Shown: positions 26,555 through 36,044, counted from the stretch's first letter. The stretch is DNA of 64,000 nt from Adhaeretor mobilis (GCF_007741515.1 NZ_CP036263.1:5133178-5197177); one strand, 5' to 3'. Notes: generated by a model from the sequence alone, not told the origin. Translations and numbers: made by a program.

Positions 26555-28189
26555 TCACTCATCTGACAAACTTGGCCAAGTATCAAACTCACGATCCAAT
26601 GGTTCTTGATTGAGGGAGAAAAAGACCCATTGGTCTTGCTTGGCATTCACGTCGAAACTAATGCGTTGTCCTCCAGGTGTTAAAAAGGATTCTCCGAGCT
26701 GCGTCGCGTCGCCATTTGTTTCCTCCAGAGTTTTTGCGACAATCTGAGCGTCATCTGATCGGCTCACATACACGATTCCCAGATCGGGACGAGAATGCAC
26801 AGCTACGCATAGATTCTCTCCGCGATGAAAGACTCTCCAGTTGGGCCCTGTCGCATCAGGAGTCCAGCTTTGCGGAATCTGGACTGGCCCCCCTGCGACG
26901 GCTAGATTGCGCCAAACGCCCGTGTTATTCCAACCACGATAAGCCGTACCCGGGCCTGCCAGATAGAGAACTTCCGAAAGATCGGTGGCACCATCGTCTA
27001 ACAAGAGAGTAATTGGACGCGACACAATTTGAGACATCATGCCACGATGCACGCCACCGGCACTCAACAAATAGCCGGGACCTCCCGAATAGATTTCAGG
27101 CGAAGCTCCCGGTCCATGGCCAATCCGAACGTAGAATTCCTCGGGTTTTGTCAGTATCCACTTGGCTGTTTTATCGGGTAATCGATAAGGGGCCCAGCAT
27201 GCCCACAGTGCATGATGAAGGCCTCCTGCGTGGACTTCCAAATTAGCGGGGCTGTCAGGTGACAGGCTCATCCAAGTCTTCATAAGTGCTGTGTGATAGT
27301 CTCCGTCCAGAGATGTTGTAGTGGCATGGCGGTATTGCCTCCTGAAGGGAGGAAATCGCCGGAGACTCAGGCTCCCGATGGCATACTTCCAGTTTAGTTG
27401 GTCCAACACACGCCGCGCACTTCGTCTAATTCTTGGCGAACCGAACGCCTCTAGGTTCAGTAGTGCTGTCAGCGTATATCCCTGGTAGGGAATTGAATTG
27501 AACTCATAGAGGCCCTCCATTCGCAAATTCTCCAACATGTCTAAGAGCCAAAGCTCCAGCCCATTAGTCGTGTTGTCAAAACGAGGATCCTCGCTTCCGT
27601 GCAATGCCATCCAACGATTCTTAAGAAAGCGTGATCCTTCGGTCATCAGTAAGTGATTTTCCGTATCGCGAACTAACCCCATGGTGCGGGGAACTGTAAC
27701 GAGCGGATCACCACCATCCTCGGTCATCAGTACGTTGAGCAGGTGAGTTCGCGTCTCGGGAAACAACACGTTGGGGTCTTCGCCAAATAGGAAAAGAATT
27801 GGGACCAACCCAGCCAATGTGAAGTCGTAGTCGCCTTCAGGGTGCTTGCTCCACGTTGAACCCACATTTCCCCATGGTTTGACCTGAAGCAAGTAGGCAT
27901 TAGCAGCATCCAAGTCTCTCCGGAGTGCAAACCGCCCCATTAGTGCCCGGGGGACTCGCATCTTGCCTTCCGACTTCCAATCGCCCAGTGGATGATCTGC
28001 CCAGTACTCGAGGATCTTGTTGGTTAATTCCGAGCTCTCTTGCCAGACCAAGGTACGAGTCTTCGGAATCTCAACAGCGGATGATTTCCGATCCGCAGGT
28101 TCACCATATGCGGTGCTGAGCGAGAAACCCAGCATCCAACAACTCAGCAGTGCAACTAGGATGGGAGAGAAAGTCGAGAGGCGTTGCAT
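26555..28189 (-). CDS. Secreted protein of unknown function, possibly alpha-toroid type
   Basis: 544 residues; I do not recognise the family. A signal peptide (SPILVALLSCWMLGFSLSTA) is followed by a mainly helical region of about 330 residues (ILEYWADHPLGDWKSEGKM, TENHLLMTEGSRFLKNRWMA, YEFNSIPYQGYTLTALLNLE) and a beta-rich C-terminal part (NWRVFHRGENLCVAVHSRPD, QRISFDVNAKQDQWVFFSLN). A helical toroid plus beta domain is the layout of several polysaccharide lyases, and NHLLMTEGSR with the HAGGLHHALW stretch offers Asn/His/Tyr candidates, but I make no catalytic claim. It converges on the GH29 gene and lies on its own strand with no close partner. Confidence 0.75.
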   Translation of the reverse strand: MQRLSTFSPILVALLSCWMLGFSLSTAYGEPADRKSSAVEIPKTRTLVWQESSELTNKILEYWADHPLGDWKSEGKMRVPRALMGRFALRRDLDAANAYLLQVKPWGNVGSTWSKHPEGDYDFTLAGLVPILFLFGEDPNVLFPETRTHLLNVLMTEDGGDPLVTVPRTMGLVRDTENHLLMTEGSRFLKNRWMALHGSEDPRFDNTTNGLELWLLDMLENLRMEGLYEFNSIPYQGYTLTALLNLEAFGSPRIRRSARRVLDQLNWKYAIGSLSLRRFPPFRRQYRHATTTSLDGDYHTALMKTWMSLSPDSPANLEVHAGGLHHALWACWAPYRLPDKTAKWILTKPEEFYVRIGHGPGASPEIYSGGPGYLLSAGGVHRGMMSQIVSRPITLLLDDGATDLSEVLYLAGPGTAYRGWNNTGVWRNLAVAGGPVQIPQSWTPDATGPNWRVFHRGENLCVAVHSRPDLGIVYVSRSDDAQIVAKTLEETNGDATQLGESFLTPGGQRISFDVNAKQDQWVFFSLNQEPLDREFDTWPSLSDE

Positions 28190-28353
28190 TGAGATGTTTT
28201 GCTTCTCAGGGAACTGAAATTAGCCTTGGAACGTGTTTGCTGATCACGCCCTAATGCCTCGAACAAGGTGGAGTCTCTTTTGGCCAACGGTCTTCTTGGA
28301 TGCTCCCGAAACGCTGGTAGAAAGAGCTTAATCTTGTCTACTGCACTGATCGC

Positions 28354-29430
28354 TTAGGTGGTTCTGCTAGAAGTTGCTTCCGATTCACCTTCCTCTGGGG
28401 TCTCCTGCTCCCCTGCAGGCGACAGGCGTTTTTCTAGACGCTCCTTGAATTCCTCAACGTTCGCTTGTCGGATCACTTCGCAATTGACGTTGATCTCTCC
28501 ACGTTTCGCGGACGGTAATTCCGAAGTCTTGTTGTTCTGCAAGCATGCCAGGATGCGTATGGCTTCATAGCCGTAGTTAAAGGGATCTTGCGCAATCGTC
28601 GCGTGGACACTTCCATCGACAATTCCTTGGAGCGTTTCCGGATCTTCATCAAAAGCAACAATTTTGACTTTGTTGAGAAGGTCTTTATCGGCGAGTCCTT
28701 TCAGTATGGCTGGGCCTTGCCAGCCGTTGAGGCCAACGAAACAGTCCAGGTCTTCATTCGCTTGCAGTGCTTGGAGGACATTCTGCTCCGCCTTTGCTGG
28801 ATCGCCGTCATCCGTCAAGATTGCGACCGTCTGCCAACGAGGGTCCGTTTCCGTCGCGTCCGCTTGAGCATTCTGCATGCTCTTCTCATACCCTTCTATT
28901 CTTTCCTGCAGGTTCCCCTTACTAAGGCTGGCAATCAAAACACATACTTTGCCACCTTCAGGGAGAGCTTTTCGTACCATATCGCCCACAAACTTTCCGG
29001 CATTGTAGTTGCTTGTGCCGACGTAGTACTGCCGATCTGATTGCGAAGCGTCGGAATCGAAGGTCACCAAGTGCATATCCTTCGCGAGACTATTAAGTAG
29101 GGGAGTCTGTTTCTCGGCATCCAAGGGGCTGACAGCACATCCGTCGATGGCGTCGTGGTCGATCTTGGCGAGCAGCTTCAGTTGCTCATCGGCCTGTTCC
29201 GCAGCCGTAAGCATTTCTACCTGCAGTTCTACGTTGTGCGCCTTAGCAGCCGCTTCTGCGCCCAGGACCGTGAGTTTCCAGAAATTGGAGTCCCCACCGG
29301 TGACAAACACTGCCCGAGTCACCTGTTTTTTCGTTGACTCCGGTTTGGTGGGCACGGTACTGCGATACCAGAATGCTCCGCCTACACTAACCAAGAGCAA
29401 CAACCACAGCCACGGTCGAATCGCTGACAT
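28354..29430 (-). CDS. Periplasmic sugar-binding protein (RbsB/LacI type), orphan
   Basis: 358 residues. The N-terminal hydrophobic segment (WLWLLLLVSVGGAFW) may be an uncleaved anchor. The body is a Peripla_BP_4-type binding protein: VFVTGGDSNFWKLTVLGAE, IDHDAIDGCAVSPLDAEK, VTFDSDASQSDRQYYVGTSN, DLDCFVGLNGWQGPAILKGL, VKIVAFDEDPETLQGI. It would bind a monosaccharide or small oligosaccharide. No ABC permease or ATPase lies next to it, so it either works with a distant transporter or reports sugar presence to a sensor. ATG 29430 has GGAG at good spacing. Confidence 0.85.
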   Translation of the reverse strand: MSAIRPWLWLLLLVSVGGAFWYRSTVPTKPESTKKQVTRAVFVTGGDSNFWKLTVLGAEAAAKAHNVELQVEMLTAAEQADEQLKLLAKIDHDAIDGCAVSPLDAEKQTPLLNSLAKDMHLVTFDSDASQSDRQYYVGTSNYNAGKFVGDMVRKALPEGGKVCVLIASLSKGNLQERIEGYEKSMQNAQADATETDPRWQTVAILTDDGDPAKAEQNVLQALQANEDLDCFVGLNGWQGPAILKGLADKDLLNKVKIVAFDEDPETLQGIVDGSVHATIAQDPFNYGYEAIRILACLQNNKTSELPSAKRGEINVNCEVIRQANVEEFKERLEKRLSPAGEQETPEEGESEATSSRTT

Positions 29431-29778
29431 CTAGGACTCCGAATGGATAAACAGTCAACAAGGGAAATTACTTCAGGAGCAGCAGATAAACAATTTCCCG
29501 ACTTCTTGAGGGTATTAGTGTCGAACCATTGGCCGCGGTGGTGTTAGCCGCGGTTAGCTTCTCGAAAAAGTCAACCGCGGCTAACGCCACCTCGGCTAAT
29601 TTCTAGGGGTTCCTTGGTGCTTGTGCCGTTTCAACTCCGGCAAGTTATTTGACAGAACTTCCTTACGTGTCGGAAATCTTCTTTCGTCCCACAGTTTGCT
29701 GAGAATACTCAGCGGCTAGCCTACTCGAATCGCTAGCTGCCTGCCCAAGCTAGTTTCTTGACGCAACAGAGCCCTAAT
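29431..29778. other. Intergenic gap with a long hairpin
   Basis: 348 bases, no gene. The inverted repeat at 29537-29591 is the only structure seen. Confidence 0.5.
29537..29591. repeat. 19-base inverted repeat, repeat element or bidirectional hairpin
   Basis: GGTGGTGTTAGCCGCGGTT (29537-29555) pairs with 29573-29591 in 18 of 19 positions around a 17-base loop that contains AAAAA. It sits beyond the end of the minus-strand DUF1559 gene and before the sugar-binding protein gene, so it could end the upstream transcript. A further TCGGCTAA follows, echoing part of the stem, which is more typical of a dispersed palindromic repeat. Confidence 0.6.
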
Positions 29779-30885
29779 TCAAAATTGATCCGAGTTGAGC
29801 GGGTGACCATCAGCCGAAAGATTCAGCCGGTCCCAGACCGACGCATAGGGCGGGTTCTCAGAAATTCCGTCAATTCGTATTTCGATATCGTCACTGATCC
29901 AGTGAACGCTACCATCGACAAAACAAACGAATAGGCCGCCTTGATGCTGACTGCGTGCTGTTTGTTGGCTATTACGATCTCTTCCAATGCAACCCATCTT
30001 CATTTGCGCCAGCGCCACCTTCGTCCCGATTGCTCTGATAACATCTTGGCATCCGATGGTATCGTCAGCCTCGTCTCCTGGTGAATTCGGACCTGCAGCA
30101 TCTCCATAGTAACCATGTCGCCAAAGTGCGCTCGGTCCACCACCGAGTGCCCACGTGCCACGCACGTCAAATTCGACGACTCCGGCGCGAATCTCTCCTG
30201 CCAGTATCGTGTTGCTCGTGCCATCAGTGACACGGGCTATTGTAATCCCGGTGTTAGCGCCCATGACCCCGCGAAGATCATCGCGATTCCACCCCGGTGA
30301 ATTCGGACCGGCGGCGCTGAAACTCCCGTGACTGTTGGTGGACATAGCACCCAGGCCTGCATTTGCTGCGTAGTTGCCACGAGCCCAATTATTTCCAAAG
30401 CCATTCGTGTCAGCCGCAGTATTCCCATTGAAGGGCTCTTGATTGTACTCCGTATCTTCAGGGCAAAGTAAGCCAGGAATCTGAGCGCTGCGTGCCAACT
30501 CATTCGCTGGGTCGGAAATTGGTAGCGTCAGATCAAATGCATCATAGATCGACTGCTGCTCCATGTAAGCCAAGGTGAGGACAACCCAGTTGGCCAGATG
30601 GGAGTTTTTGTTACTGAAACCCGACGGATCTCCGTTGTTGTTTTCGGGCCAAGTGGAGCTAGGTGGGAACTCCCCGTTGGCCGACTCGTAATTGAGGATC
30701 GCGAGCCCCACTTGCTTCATATTATTCTGGCACTGGGTCCGTCGAGCCGCTGCACGAGCCGCTTGGACGGCGGGAAGTAGCAGTCCAACGAGTACGCCGA
30801 TAATAGCAATGACTACCAAGAGCTCCACTAGGGTGAAAGCTTTGCGAGGCGATTGATGTACTCTTGATTGAATGACTCTAACCAT
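29779..30885 (-). CDS. DUF1559 pseudopilin-like protein
   Basis: 368 residues. KAFTLVELLVVIAIIGVLVG and LLLPAVQAARAAARRTQC give the prepilin-like start; the C-terminal QHQGGLFVCFVDGSVHWISD is the family's closing motif. AGGAAG lies four bases before ATG 30885. It begins only 19 bases after the lipoprotein gene on the same strand and appears to be the last gene of a five-gene run (three PEP-CTERM genes, lipoprotein, this gene). Here the lipoprotein precedes the DUF1559 gene, the reverse of the other three pairs in the window. Confidence 0.92.
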   Translation of the reverse strand: MVRVIQSRVHQSPRKAFTLVELLVVIAIIGVLVGLLLPAVQAARAAARRTQCQNNMKQVGLAILNYESANGEFPPSSTWPENNNGDPSGFSNKNSHLANWVVLTLAYMEQQSIYDAFDLTLPISDPANELARSAQIPGLLCPEDTEYNQEPFNGNTAADTNGFGNNWARGNYAANAGLGAMSTNSHGSFSAAGPNSPGWNRDDLRGVMGANTGITIARVTDGTSNTILAGEIRAGVVEFDVRGTWALGGGPSALWRHGYYGDAAGPNSPGDEADDTIGCQDVIRAIGTKVALAQMKMGCIGRDRNSQQTARSQHQGGLFVCFVDGSVHWISDDIEIRIDGISENPPYASVWDRLNLSADGHPLNSDQF

Positions 30886-30904
30886 GGTCTTCCTATTCCT
30901 TGTC

Positions 30905-31333
30905 TTAGGGTTTTTCTACTTTGATATCGAAGGGCATGTCCGCCGTGTCCACCACCAGCGGAGTCGAGCTTGCGCTACTGTATTTGGGATCTACAGCATT
31001 GGTTCGTTGTCCACCCCCGGTCTTCGAGGAAACAATCACTTTGTGCTTGCCTTGGACCAGTCCGTCGCCGTAGTCGTAGGTGGTGACTTGTTCGATCGTG
31101 CCATCTTCAGCGAGACCAGCAATGCCTGGCCGCGGGACGGTCTTCGCATCGACAGGTGGAGTTTGAGGGACGAACTGAACAAATGCGCCTGGTATAGGAG
31201 AGCCATCCACAAAAGTCACCTTGCCCTCGACGGGGACTATGTCGTACGCCGTATCAGAATCTCCGCAGCCCATCAAAAGCGAACTACTCGCCATCAGTGC
31301 GATGAAGATGTAAATCCTATCGATTCTCCTCAA
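30905..31333 (-). CDS. Transthyretin-like small lipoprotein
   Basis: 142 residues. Lipoprotein signal ALMASSSLLMGCGDSD, then VPVEGKVTFVDGSPIPGAFV, GLAEDGTIEQVTTYDYGDGL, VQGKHKVIVSSKTGGG, ending VDTADMPFDIKVEKP. Same beta-sandwich type as the gene at 12778. The start is a TTG at 31333, well supported by AGGAG eight bases upstream. Sits between a PEP-CTERM gene and the DUF1559 gene on the same strand. Confidence 0.82.
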   Translation of the reverse strand: MRRIDRIYIFIALMASSSLLMGCGDSDTAYDIVPVEGKVTFVDGSPIPGAFVQFVPQTPPVDAKTVPRPGIAGLAEDGTIEQVTTYDYGDGLVQGKHKVIVSSKTGGGQRTNAVDPKYSSASSTPLVVDTADMPFDIKVEKP

Positions 31334-31427
31334 AGTGATTTCTCCTGTCTGAGAATCCTTCCTCCGGATTCAATGGGTTGATGCTGTTGGGGGGATTACG
31401 TGATAAAGAACTAGTGCAAGTAATGCA

Positions 31428-32660
31428 TTATGTGTTGCGTTTCCGACGCAGTAAGGAAGGGAATGCTGCAGTCGCAGCTAGCAGCAACGCTGATGGCTCT
31501 GGGACTGCACGAGCGACCGCGGCGCTCATTGCAGGCCCAGTGAATTCCTGTTGCCAAATCAGATAATCAGAGCCAGCAACGTCCATATCGGCGTCCGCAT
31601 CTCCCTGCATCTTCGTTGCGGTGCCAGTTAAACCATAGTTAGTATCCCAGATAGCGAGATCGTCTCCATCGACGTCAGTATCCTCGTCGAAATCAGCCGC
31701 TAGCGCACCGTCATCATATTCCACGGTAAAATTGGAAATCGTGTAGCTGCCACTGCCTGCAGCGAACGGTTGATTGTTAAACATCAAGAAGCCCAAGGTA
31801 TCAATATTCTCAATTCGGCCTCTCGTGTTAAATGTGTCTTCAGGGTAGACCCCCAGTTCGGTGTCGACATCGAACTCTGCAAACTCACCGTTGTTCGTAT
31901 CTACGAAAAGGGTTTCCGCGCCAGGCACATCGCTGGTCCAGGTAACGGTCGTGTACCAGCCATTCACAACTTCATCGGCAATACCATCGGGCGGAAAAGA
32001 AAAGTCCACGTTGCGTTCGAGTCTTTCAACCGTGGTCGTGAAAGTATGAATGGTTGCGGTGTCCACGCCCAGTCCACCACTTGACTCGCCAGTTGGACTT
32101 GAGCCACCGTTCCCAAACGTCCCGCTGCCGCTGAGAAAGCCACTATAATTACCTGCCTCATAAGTAGGGACTGCACCGTTTTCATCATCAGTGATGCTGT
32201 CGTCGTAGCGCATTCGTAATGAAGAACCGAAAGCCGGTCCCATATCAATCATGATCGGAATCAACCCTTGATTGGTTGTGGTGTCACCAAAGCCAAAGCG
32301 AAATTGGGTATCACCCTCCGTCAGAAGATCGTGAAACTGCACATCGAAGCTCACGCTGAGTTTCTGCCCTACTTGGGATGTGTCGACACCCGTGAACTCT
32401 TGGTACACGCGAGGTTGTTCACCTAAATCAGACACCGCACCGGAGTGGGCGGAGGTAAACCCCGAGGAGGACTGATTAGAAAGCGTTTGAACGCCAGCGA
32501 ACAATTGAAACGGATCGTGTTCCGTCCAAGAGCTGTTGAGGTTAATGGGTTGAGTCGCCGCACTCACTGCCCCACAAACGCTGGCAATCAGGAGCAGTAC
32601 TCCCAATACGCTGGTAAGACAGTTGGGGCCACGCCCTTTATCGTGCTTATTCTTATTCAT
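31428..32660 (-). CDS. PEP-CTERM protein with dockerin-like module (tandem copy 2)
   Basis: 410 residues. After the signal peptide (LGVLLLIASVCGAVSA) comes a beta-sandwich domain of about 280 residues (LNSSWTEHDPFQLFAGVQTL, FRFGFGDTTTNQGLIPIMID, NGWYTTVTWTSDVPGAETLF). A pair of Asp-rich calcium loops (DFDEDTDVDGDDLAIWDTNY, DADADMDVAGSDYLIWQQ) precedes VPEPSALLLAATAAFPSLLR and a basic end, a PEP-CTERM signal. Close paralogue of the next gene upstream. No catalytic motif is visible; probably a surface or extracellular structural or binding protein. Confidence 0.85.
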   Translation of the reverse strand: MNKNKHDKGRGPNCLTSVLGVLLLIASVCGAVSAATQPINLNSSWTEHDPFQLFAGVQTLSNQSSSGFTSAHSGAVSDLGEQPRVYQEFTGVDTSQVGQKLSVSFDVQFHDLLTEGDTQFRFGFGDTTTNQGLIPIMIDMGPAFGSSLRMRYDDSITDDENGAVPTYEAGNYSGFLSGSGTFGNGGSSPTGESSGGLGVDTATIHTFTTTVERLERNVDFSFPPDGIADEVVNGWYTTVTWTSDVPGAETLFVDTNNGEFAEFDVDTELGVYPEDTFNTRGRIENIDTLGFLMFNNQPFAAGSGSYTISNFTVEYDDGALAADFDEDTDVDGDDLAIWDTNYGLTGTATKMQGDADADMDVAGSDYLIWQQEFTGPAMSAAVARAVPEPSALLLAATAAFPSLLRRKRNT

Positions 32661-32728
32661 GGTATTCTGTTCCTTAAAAACCTCTTGAAAAGTGTTTCAA
32701 CCAGTTCACCCGCGGTATAACTTCAGGC

Positions 32729-33973
32729 TCACTTCAATTTGCTTCGTTTCCAACGCATCAACCCGCCAGAGATGGCAGCGGCCAGCGTCAACAGCAACGA
32801 CGACGGTTCCGGAACCGCACCACTGCTTGCCAGATTCATGGCAGGCCCGGTGAATTCCTGTTGCCAAGTCAGGTAATCAGAACCGTCGACATCCATATCG
32901 GCGTCTGCATCTCCCTGCATCTTCGTGGCTGTGCCCGTCAAACCATAGTTAGTATCCCAGCTGGCGAGATCGTCTCCATCGACGTCAGTATCCTCGTCGA
33001 AATCAGCGGACAGCGCACCGTCGTCGTATTCCACCATGAAATTGGAAACGGTGTAGCTGCCATTGCCCATGAATGGATTGTTATTAAAGATCACGAAGCC
33101 CAACGTATCGATGTTTTCGATGCGTCCTCTGTTGTTGAATACATCTTCTTGGTAAACACCCAGGCCGGTGTCGACATCAAATACCGAAGCACCTCTGCCT
33201 GCTTCATCGATATCCAAAAAGATCGTCTCCGCGCCAGGGGCGTCGCTTGTCCAGGTAACGGTCGTGTACCAGCCATTGACGACTTCATCAGCAATACCAT
33301 CGGGTGGAAAAGAAAAGTCGACGTTTCGTTCGACACGTTCGATTGTCGTCGTGAAGGTATGAGTGACCGAAGTGTCCACACCCAAGCCCCCATTGAGGTC
33401 GCCAGTTGGGTTTCCGCCACCTCCACCATAAGTGGTACTGGCGCTCAAAAAACCGCTGTAATTTCCTGGCTCATAGTTGGGGACAGCTCCATTTTCATCG
33501 TCAGTAATACTGTCGTCGTAGCGAAATCGGAAGGAAGAGCCCTGGGTTTGTCCGATGTCGATCATGATTGGAACCAGCGCTTGATTGGTCGTTCTGTCAC
33601 CGAAGCCAAAGCGAAATTGGGTGTCGCCAATCACCGGAACGGTGTGAAACTGCAGATCAAAGCTCGCACTGAATTTCTGCCCCACTTGAGAGACATCGTA
33701 CCCTGTAAATTCTTGATACACGCGCGGCTGCTCACCTAAGTCCGATACCGCACTCGAGTGTGCCGAAGTAAACCCTGAGGAGGACTGATTAGAAAGTGCT
33801 TGAACACCAGCACCGAGTTGAAAGGGGTCGTGCTCCGACCAGGTGCTGTTGAGATTAAGTTGCTGGGTCGCAGCGCTCGCTGCTCCACAACCACAGGCAG
33901 ACAAGTAGAGCACGCCCAATAGGCTGGTAGCGTGCAGTGCTTCCAATTTTCGAAATTGATTGATCCACTTCAT
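32729..33973 (-). CDS. PEP-CTERM protein with dockerin-like module (tandem copy 1)
   Basis: About 414 residues, nearly collinear with the gene at 31428: LNSTWSEHDPFQLGAGVQAL, LGEQPRVYQEFTGYDVSQVG, DFSFPPDGIADEVVNGWYTT, DADADMDVDGSDYLTWQQEF, ending VPEPSSLLLTLAAAISGGLM. Recent tandem duplication is the simplest explanation. ATG 33973 is preferred over TTG 33988 because GGAG then lies nine bases upstream. The third relative, at 37355, is shorter and lacks the calcium loops. Confidence 0.85.
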   Translation of the reverse strand: MKWINQFRKLEALHATSLLGVLYLSACGCGAASAATQQLNLNSTWSEHDPFQLGAGVQALSNQSSSGFTSAHSSAVSDLGEQPRVYQEFTGYDVSQVGQKFSASFDLQFHTVPVIGDTQFRFGFGDRTTNQALVPIMIDIGQTQGSSFRFRYDDSITDDENGAVPNYEPGNYSGFLSASTTYGGGGGNPTGDLNGGLGVDTSVTHTFTTTIERVERNVDFSFPPDGIADEVVNGWYTTVTWTSDAPGAETIFLDIDEAGRGASVFDVDTGLGVYQEDVFNNRGRIENIDTLGFVIFNNNPFMGNGSYTVSNFMVEYDDGALSADFDEDTDVDGDDLASWDTNYGLTGTATKMQGDADADMDVDGSDYLTWQQEFTGPAMNLASSGAVPEPSSLLLTLAAAISGGLMRWKRSKLK

Positions 33974-34058
33974 GATGCTCTGCTCCAAAAGATTGACCTA
34001 ACGAGTGCTTCCCGACGTGATGGCATTGTGCCTCTAATAACACTGCACATGAGAAAAA

Positions 34059-36044
34059 TCAAATGCTTCGTTTCCGTCGCACTAAGCCAGGCAATGCAAC
34101 GGATAGAATCAGCAGCATTGATGAGGGTTCAGGCACAGAGCCACTTGAAGGTGGAGGTCCTGTATATTGACTTTGCCAAGTTAGGAAGTCAGCACCGTTG
34201 ACCTCCATGTCTCCATTCGCGTCGCCATCGGCCTTCGTTGCGCTGCCAGAGAGGCCGTAGTTGGTATCCCATGCGGCTAGGTCGCTGTCGTCGACAAAAC
34301 CATCCTCGTTGAAATCAGCCGACAGGAAAGCACCACCGAGCACAGACAAGACAACGCTGTCAGCGTTGTAGACAAGGTCCCAAGAGAGACCACTACTTAG
34401 TGGGGCGAGGGAAAGATCGACCGCCTTAAACTCTCCATTAACACCGCTGCTGTTGGCAGTCTGTAGAATCGTGTAGCTATCTCCGCTGACGGGGCTGTAG
34501 CCATCCAGTTCAACGACCAACTCACCGTTGCCAATGCGGGCGTCATCGGTCACCTGGATTGTGGAATGGCTCGATCCGGTGATGACGCTATGTAACTCTG
34601 CCGTGCCACTACGTGCGACATACAAAGGGTCACCAAATGTCACCCCACCGCCGCTTAGCGTCTGATCGAGAAGCTCTGCCATGATCAAGTCACCCACAGC
34701 AACCGTCGCATCAGGACCTGTGACCTTCAAGGTTGAAGATGCGCTCCCACCGGTGCCTAAAGTCATCCAGAGTCCCTGCACGACTGAGAACTCAGCGCTA
34801 TCCTTAACATCAATCACCGTGAGGCCTCCACGATATTGGATGTTTCTGTCGTCGCCATCGTGCAACGGCTCATCGTCTCCGGCTGATAGGATCAAGCCCG
34901 CTGTAGAGATCAAGTCAACATGCCCATCAGGGAACGGTTCTTGGCCGGGAGCAGCGAACGTGTTGGGATTGCTATCGACCGTAAACTTGCCAGCGCCCTC
35001 GAGGGTGATGATGGTGCTGGTCATTTGCTCTGGATCATCATTGTTGAAGTTCTCACGACCCAGATAATTCTGCATTCTGAAGTCGGTCTCTGTTCCACCC
35101 GTGGAGGTGTTGAAGATATTAAATTCACCATTGTCTCGCACGGTGATCGTCGCTCGTGCTCTTTGGTTGTAAAGAGCAGACAAATTGAAGATGGCATTGT
35201 CTTCAACGACAATGTCTGCCGAATTGCCATGCCGACCGCCGATATTGAAAAGACCATTCTGTATCTCAAAATCCCCAGTCAGATCTGCCGGTCCCTTACT
35301 ATTACCGAGGGTAAACTGCGCACTGCCTGAAAGAGCCATGCTCACCGCACCTCGATTATTCATGCCGCCCGCGAGACTCACGTGAGAAGTTCCATCCATG
35401 ATGATCGTGCTTGAAGGCGCACCTGGTGTGCCATGGGCGTTGTCGCCGCCGCCGCCGCCAAGGGTCCATCCATCGAGGCTGCGAAGTACGGCATCATTGT
35501 GCAGTTCCACCCTGCCTGTTGAGCCGGGTGCATTGGAGATCCCTAATCCGCCCCCAGCCCCTCCTGCCCCATTGCCGGGGACGTCGCCGAAATCAAGCGT
35601 GCCGCCATTGACGATCAGCGTACCACTCGCACCAGAGTTGTTCCCAAGTATCGAACTGGCCGCGTCGTAAATCACCATGTAGCCACTATCCATCTGGTAG
35701 GTACCAGTGCTTCCCCCAGCATCGCCTGCGATCAGGGCTTCCGTATCGACACCCGCTCCCGTGCCGGCGGCTGTGATGATAGCCGTGCCACCGCCGTCAA
35801 TCTTTGGTGCCTTGTTATTGCCGATGGGAATCACACCTGTGGCCCAGTTAGCGGTATCAAAGAAGTCGCCCGTACCAGAACCCGCACCGCCACCATCGTC
35901 AGCGCTCCAAGATATCACCTGTGCGACAGACGGATTGGCCAAGCCAGACAAGAATAGCGAGGCAACTACCAATCCGGCGCAGAGAGTCGAAACACTGTGC
36001 CTCGAAATCAGTTGCCCTCGATATTCCTTTGATACAATTTCCAT
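34059..36044 (-). CDS. PEP-CTERM protein with autotransporter-like repeats and dockerin-like module
   Basis: About 661 residues. The signal peptide lies around STLCAGLVVASLFLSGLANP. A long repetitive beta region follows (SWSADDGGGAGSGTGDFFDT, DGGGTAIITAAGTGAGVDTE, GTLIVNGGTLDFGD, AELHSVITGSSHSTIQVTDD), typical of passenger-like beta-helices. The C-terminus has calcium loops (DFNEDGFVDDSDLAAWDTNY, DANGDMEVNGADFLTWQ) and a PEP-CTERM end (VPEPSSMLLILSVALPGLVR). ATG 36044 is preferred, with AGGGG about six bases before it. First gene of the five-gene minus-strand run; its leader carries the promoter-like element at 36238-36262. Confidence 0.85.
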   Translation of the reverse strand: MEIVSKEYRGQLISRHSVSTLCAGLVVASLFLSGLANPSVAQVISWSADDGGGAGSGTGDFFDTANWATGVIPIGNNKAPKIDGGGTAIITAAGTGAGVDTEALIAGDAGGSTGTYQMDSGYMVIYDAASSILGNNSGASGTLIVNGGTLDFGDVPGNGAGGAGGGLGISNAPGSTGRVELHNDAVLRSLDGWTLGGGGGDNAHGTPGAPSSTIIMDGTSHVSLAGGMNNRGAVSMALSGSAQFTLGNSKGPADLTGDFEIQNGLFNIGGRHGNSADIVVEDNAIFNLSALYNQRARATITVRDNGEFNIFNTSTGGTETDFRMQNYLGRENFNNDDPEQMTSTIITLEGAGKFTVDSNPNTFAAPGQEPFPDGHVDLISTAGLILSAGDDEPLHDGDDRNIQYRGGLTVIDVKDSAEFSVVQGLWMTLGTGGSASSTLKVTGPDATVAVGDLIMAELLDQTLSGGGVTFGDPLYVARSGTAELHSVITGSSHSTIQVTDDARIGNGELVVELDGYSPVSGDSYTILQTANSSGVNGEFKAVDLSLAPLSSGLSWDLVYNADSVVLSVLGGAFLSADFNEDGFVDDSDLAAWDTNYGLSGSATKADGDANGDMEVNGADFLTWQSQYTGPPPSSGSVPEPSSMLLILSVALPGLVRRKRSI

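Noticed and set aside
32861..33739. 292-codon plus-strand frame
   Set aside because: Antisense to a PEP-CTERM gene with clear signal peptide, calcium loops and VPEP end.
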